Assembly (NCBI GenBank): GCA_965230005.1
Contig: OZ245934.1
Span: 2,666,001-2,730,000, forward strand
Direction of reading: 5' to 3'
Length of the DNA stretch: 64,000 nucleotides
Source: SZUA-309 sp965230005
GTDB lineage: Bacteria; Pseudomonadota; Gammaproteobacteria; Pseudomonadales; Azotimanducaceae
Below, in pieces: positions 62,385 to 64,000 of the stretch. The position numbers and the translations under genes were made by a program. Within the stretch, counting starts at the first letter, position 1; every line of letters begins with the position of its first letter. The notes under the pieces were generated by a model that worked only from the letters and a program-made list of their open reading frames with translations, made no database searches and was not told the origin of the DNA.

Positions 62385-62678
62385 ATGGGCAAAACGACGG
62401 CAGCAAGGAATGCAATCGGCCCGCTGCTGGATCAGCTGATCCTGCAGCTCGACGGCGAGGGCTCCATGACTCAGCGCAGGCACTTTGCCCGCATCCGCCG
62501 CTCGCTCTATCTGGCCCGCTCGGAGTGGGATCTGGAGCGTCCGATCCTGGCCCTGTCCACGAGCACGGCTTACGGCTTCAAGTTTTCCAACGATGCCGAC
62601 GCCCTCGTGACCCGCATCATCGAGAAGCTCGAGGAACTCGAGGCAGACCACGCTGCCGGACAATCCCCCCTGCACTGA
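62385..62678 (+). CDS. Small protein of unknown function (97 aa)
   Basis: A 97-residue mostly helical protein (IGPLLDQLILQLDGEG, RRHFARIRRSLYLARSEWDL, LVTRIIEKLEELEADH). It starts MGKTTAARNA, which resembles a nucleotide loop but lacks a full Walker A motif. An internal ATG (MTQRRHFAR) is an alternative start. No family is recognised, and the gene call rests on length, frame and position. Confidence 0.5.
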   Translation: MGKTTAARNAIGPLLDQLILQLDGEGSMTQRRHFARIRRSLYLARSEWDLERPILALSTSTAYGFKFSNDADALVTRIIEKLEELEADHAAGQSPLH

Positions 62679-62701
62679 GTGCCCATCCGGGCCAGCAACG
62701 C

Positions 62702-63160
62702 CTACGTCTGACGAGGGACCGGAGAGACGTAGAAGCGGAAATCCGTGACGCTTCCGAACTGATCGTAGAGACTGCGACCAACGGCATTTCCTTCCTGCGT
62801 GAGGAGCGTCAGCGCCGTCCAGCCTCGCGCTTCGGCAAGCTCGAAGAGATGCAGATAGAGAGCCTTCCCCACCTGCCTGCCGCGGCCGGCAGGCGCCACG
62901 AACAGATCGCTCAGATACATGGCCGTAGATGCGCTGAGCGTGGAGTGCCAGGGATAGAAGTGGGCAAGGCCGAGGAGCGCACCGGCGTCTCCTTCGGCAA
63001 CGAGGCCCTCGAGAGGATGATCTTCTGCGAGCAACCAGTCCCAGACCCGCTTCGCCTGAGCCGCATCGCAGCTCGCCTCGTAAAACTGGCAATAGCCTTC
63101 GTACAGCGGTAGCCAACCATCAAAGTCGGATGCTGCCAGAGGTCGGATAGGCGTCGTCAT
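62702..63160 (-). CDS. GNAT family N-acetyltransferase
   Basis: A 152-residue GNAT protein. It has LSDLFVAPAGRGRQVGKALYLHLFE as the acetyl-CoA P-loop region, then a spermidine-acetyltransferase-like NAVGRSLYDQFG segment. The N terminus IRPLAASDFDGWLPLYEGY is typical. The substrate is unknown. It converges on the preceding small gene with 23 bases between stops. Confidence 0.88.
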   Translation of the reverse strand: MTTPIRPLAASDFDGWLPLYEGYCQFYEASCDAAQAKRVWDWLLAEDHPLEGLVAEGDAGALLGLAHFYPWHSTLSASTAMYLSDLFVAPAGRGRQVGKALYLHLFELAEARGWTALTLLTQEGNAVGRSLYDQFGSVTDFRFYVSPVPRQT

Positions 63161-63260
63161 CGGTGCTTCATCAGGGAAGGAGGATGGACGGCCGTCGCGG
63201 CGTTGAGCGCCGGGAGGAGCCGCATGGCTTCCCCAGCGTCAACGCCTGCTCGGGTTCTGA

Positions 63261-64000
63261 TCAGGAGCCCGTCGGCACCTCGTTGAAAGGAATGCCTTTG
63301 TCGACGCGAACGTCCTGGGGCAACCCGAGGACCCGCTCGGCGATGATGTTCGCCATGATCTCGTCCGTGCCACCGGCAATTCTGAGGCCCGGAATCGCCA
63401 TATAGGTTTCCTGATACATGGCGGCATCCGCTGAGAGCTTGGGATCCCGGATCGCACCGGCCATCTCCTGCAGATCGATGGCGAAGCTCGCCATGTCCTG
63501 AGCTTTCGGCGCGCCGACAAGCTTGCCGATGGAGTTTTCCGGTCCCGGCGTGTCGCCGCGGGACAGTGCCGACAGCGTGCGCCAGGCCGTGTACTTGAGA
63601 CCGGACTCCTGACAGTACCAGTCGGCAAGCTTGGCCCGTACGGAAGGATCCTTGATGGCCGGCTTGCCGTCGATCTCCACTTCCGAGGCGAGCTTGAAGA
63701 CGCTGTCGACGCCAACGGAGCCGCCACCGGCACCGATGGAGGCCCGCTCGTTCATGAGCGTGGTCAGCGCGACCTGCCAGCCCTGACCCTCAGCGCCGAG
63801 CCGCTGGCTGTCAGAGACCCTGAGGTCCGTGAAGTACACCTCGTTGAAGTTCGAGTCGCCGGAGATCTGCTTGATGGGCTTGATCTCCACCCCCGGCGCC
63901 TTCATGTCGATCCAGAAGTAAGTGAGGCCCTTGTGCTTGGCGACCGTCGGATCGGTCCGCACCACGAGGATGCCGTAATCGGAATAGTGGGCGCCGGAGG
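63261..64000 (-). CDS. Acyl-CoA dehydrogenase, C-terminal part (cut by window edge)
   Basis: About 246 C-terminal residues are present; the N terminus lies beyond 64000. KPIKQISGDSNFNEVYFTDLRV is the middle-domain FAD site, and the end RIAGGTDEIMANIIAERVLGL replaces the usual catalytic Glu of the YEGT motif with Gly in a GGTDEI block. That block is typical of shorter FadE enzymes in which another residue is the base. Reading from 64000 the frame is open, so no disruption is seen. Confidence 0.9.
   Translation of the reverse strand, partial: SGAHYSDYGILVVRTDPTVAKHKGLTYFWIDMKAPGVEIKPIKQISGDSNFNEVYFTDLRVSDSQRLGAEGQGWQVALTTLMNERASIGAGGGSVGVDSVFKLASEVEIDGKPAIKDPSVRAKLADWYCQESGLKYTAWRTLSALSRGDTPGPENSIGKLVGAPKAQDMASFAIDLQEMAGAIRDPKLSADAAMYQETYMAIPGLRIAGGTDEIMANIIAERVLGLPQDVRVDKGIPFNEVPTGS

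Overview
The window is a gene-dense, high-GC stretch of a gammaproteobacterial chromosome. The order lptD-surA-pdxA-rsmA-apaG-apaH, amgK-murU, rpe-gph-trpE, trpGDC next to a Vfr/CRP regulator, coq7, LptD/Mpl/PlpD envelope genes and a PrmA-DusB-PurHD block all point to a non-enteric member of the Pseudomonas-like gammaproteobacteria. Several acyl-CoA dehydrogenases and short-chain dehydrogenases (SDRs) suggest an aerobic, lipid-using, possibly marine organism; the exact genus is not determinable by eye. No tRNA, rRNA, CRISPR array, transposase or phage gene was seen.

Layout. 1-4 kb (minus): SpoVR (cut by the left edge), YeaH and PrkA, a stress kinase cluster. 4-11 kb (minus): apaH, apaG, rsmA, pdxA, surA, lptD, tightly packed with overlaps. 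11-16.2 kb (plus): amgK, murU, rpe, gph, trpE, pncC. 16.2-24.2 kb: the space between trpE and trpG holds two small heat shock proteins behind a sigma-32-like promoter, an APC permease, panBC, an amidase and a type Vd patatin autotransporter. 24.5-31.8 kb: trpGDC, a perfect bidirectional terminator, crp/vfr, an OsmC-like protein, coq7, a HIT protein, a Ycf46-like AAA ATPase and a double cyclic-nucleotide-domain protein. 31.9-41.4 kb (minus): purD, purH, dusB, a DUF3426 zinc-ribbon protein, prmA, accB, aroQ and dsbD. accC and fis are missing from the places where they normally sit. 41.4-43.8 kb: a TPR-like exported protein, a PCuAC copper chaperone and a DUF2333 protein.

43.76-44.60 kb is the only gap over 300 bases. 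It contains two structured inverted-repeat elements with a common internal syntax, placed before a K+-dependent-type membrane pyrophosphatase (hppA). That gene converges, across a strong terminator, on a pyrophosphate-type phosphofructokinase, so the two pyrophosphate-linked energy genes are neighbours. 48-51.5 kb: a membrane protein, mpl (murein tripeptide recycling), an SDR and an exported protein. 51.5-55.2 kb: two tandem long acyl-CoA dehydrogenases. 55.4-59.6 kb: comF, srkA, an acyltransferase, a GNAT enzyme and a TauE/SafE permease. 59.6-62.7 kb: a translationally coupled SDR-membrane-SDR-cupin cluster and two small orphan genes. 62.7-64 kb: a GNAT enzyme and an acyl-CoA dehydrogenase cut by the right edge.

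Functionally the window is mostly housekeeping: outer-membrane assembly, murein recycling, and tryptophan, purine, pantothenate and pyridoxal synthesis. Its accessory parts are the structured repeats, the pyrophosphate pair, the trpE-trpG cargo and the SDR cluster. All family assignments were made by reading the protein sequences without database searches.
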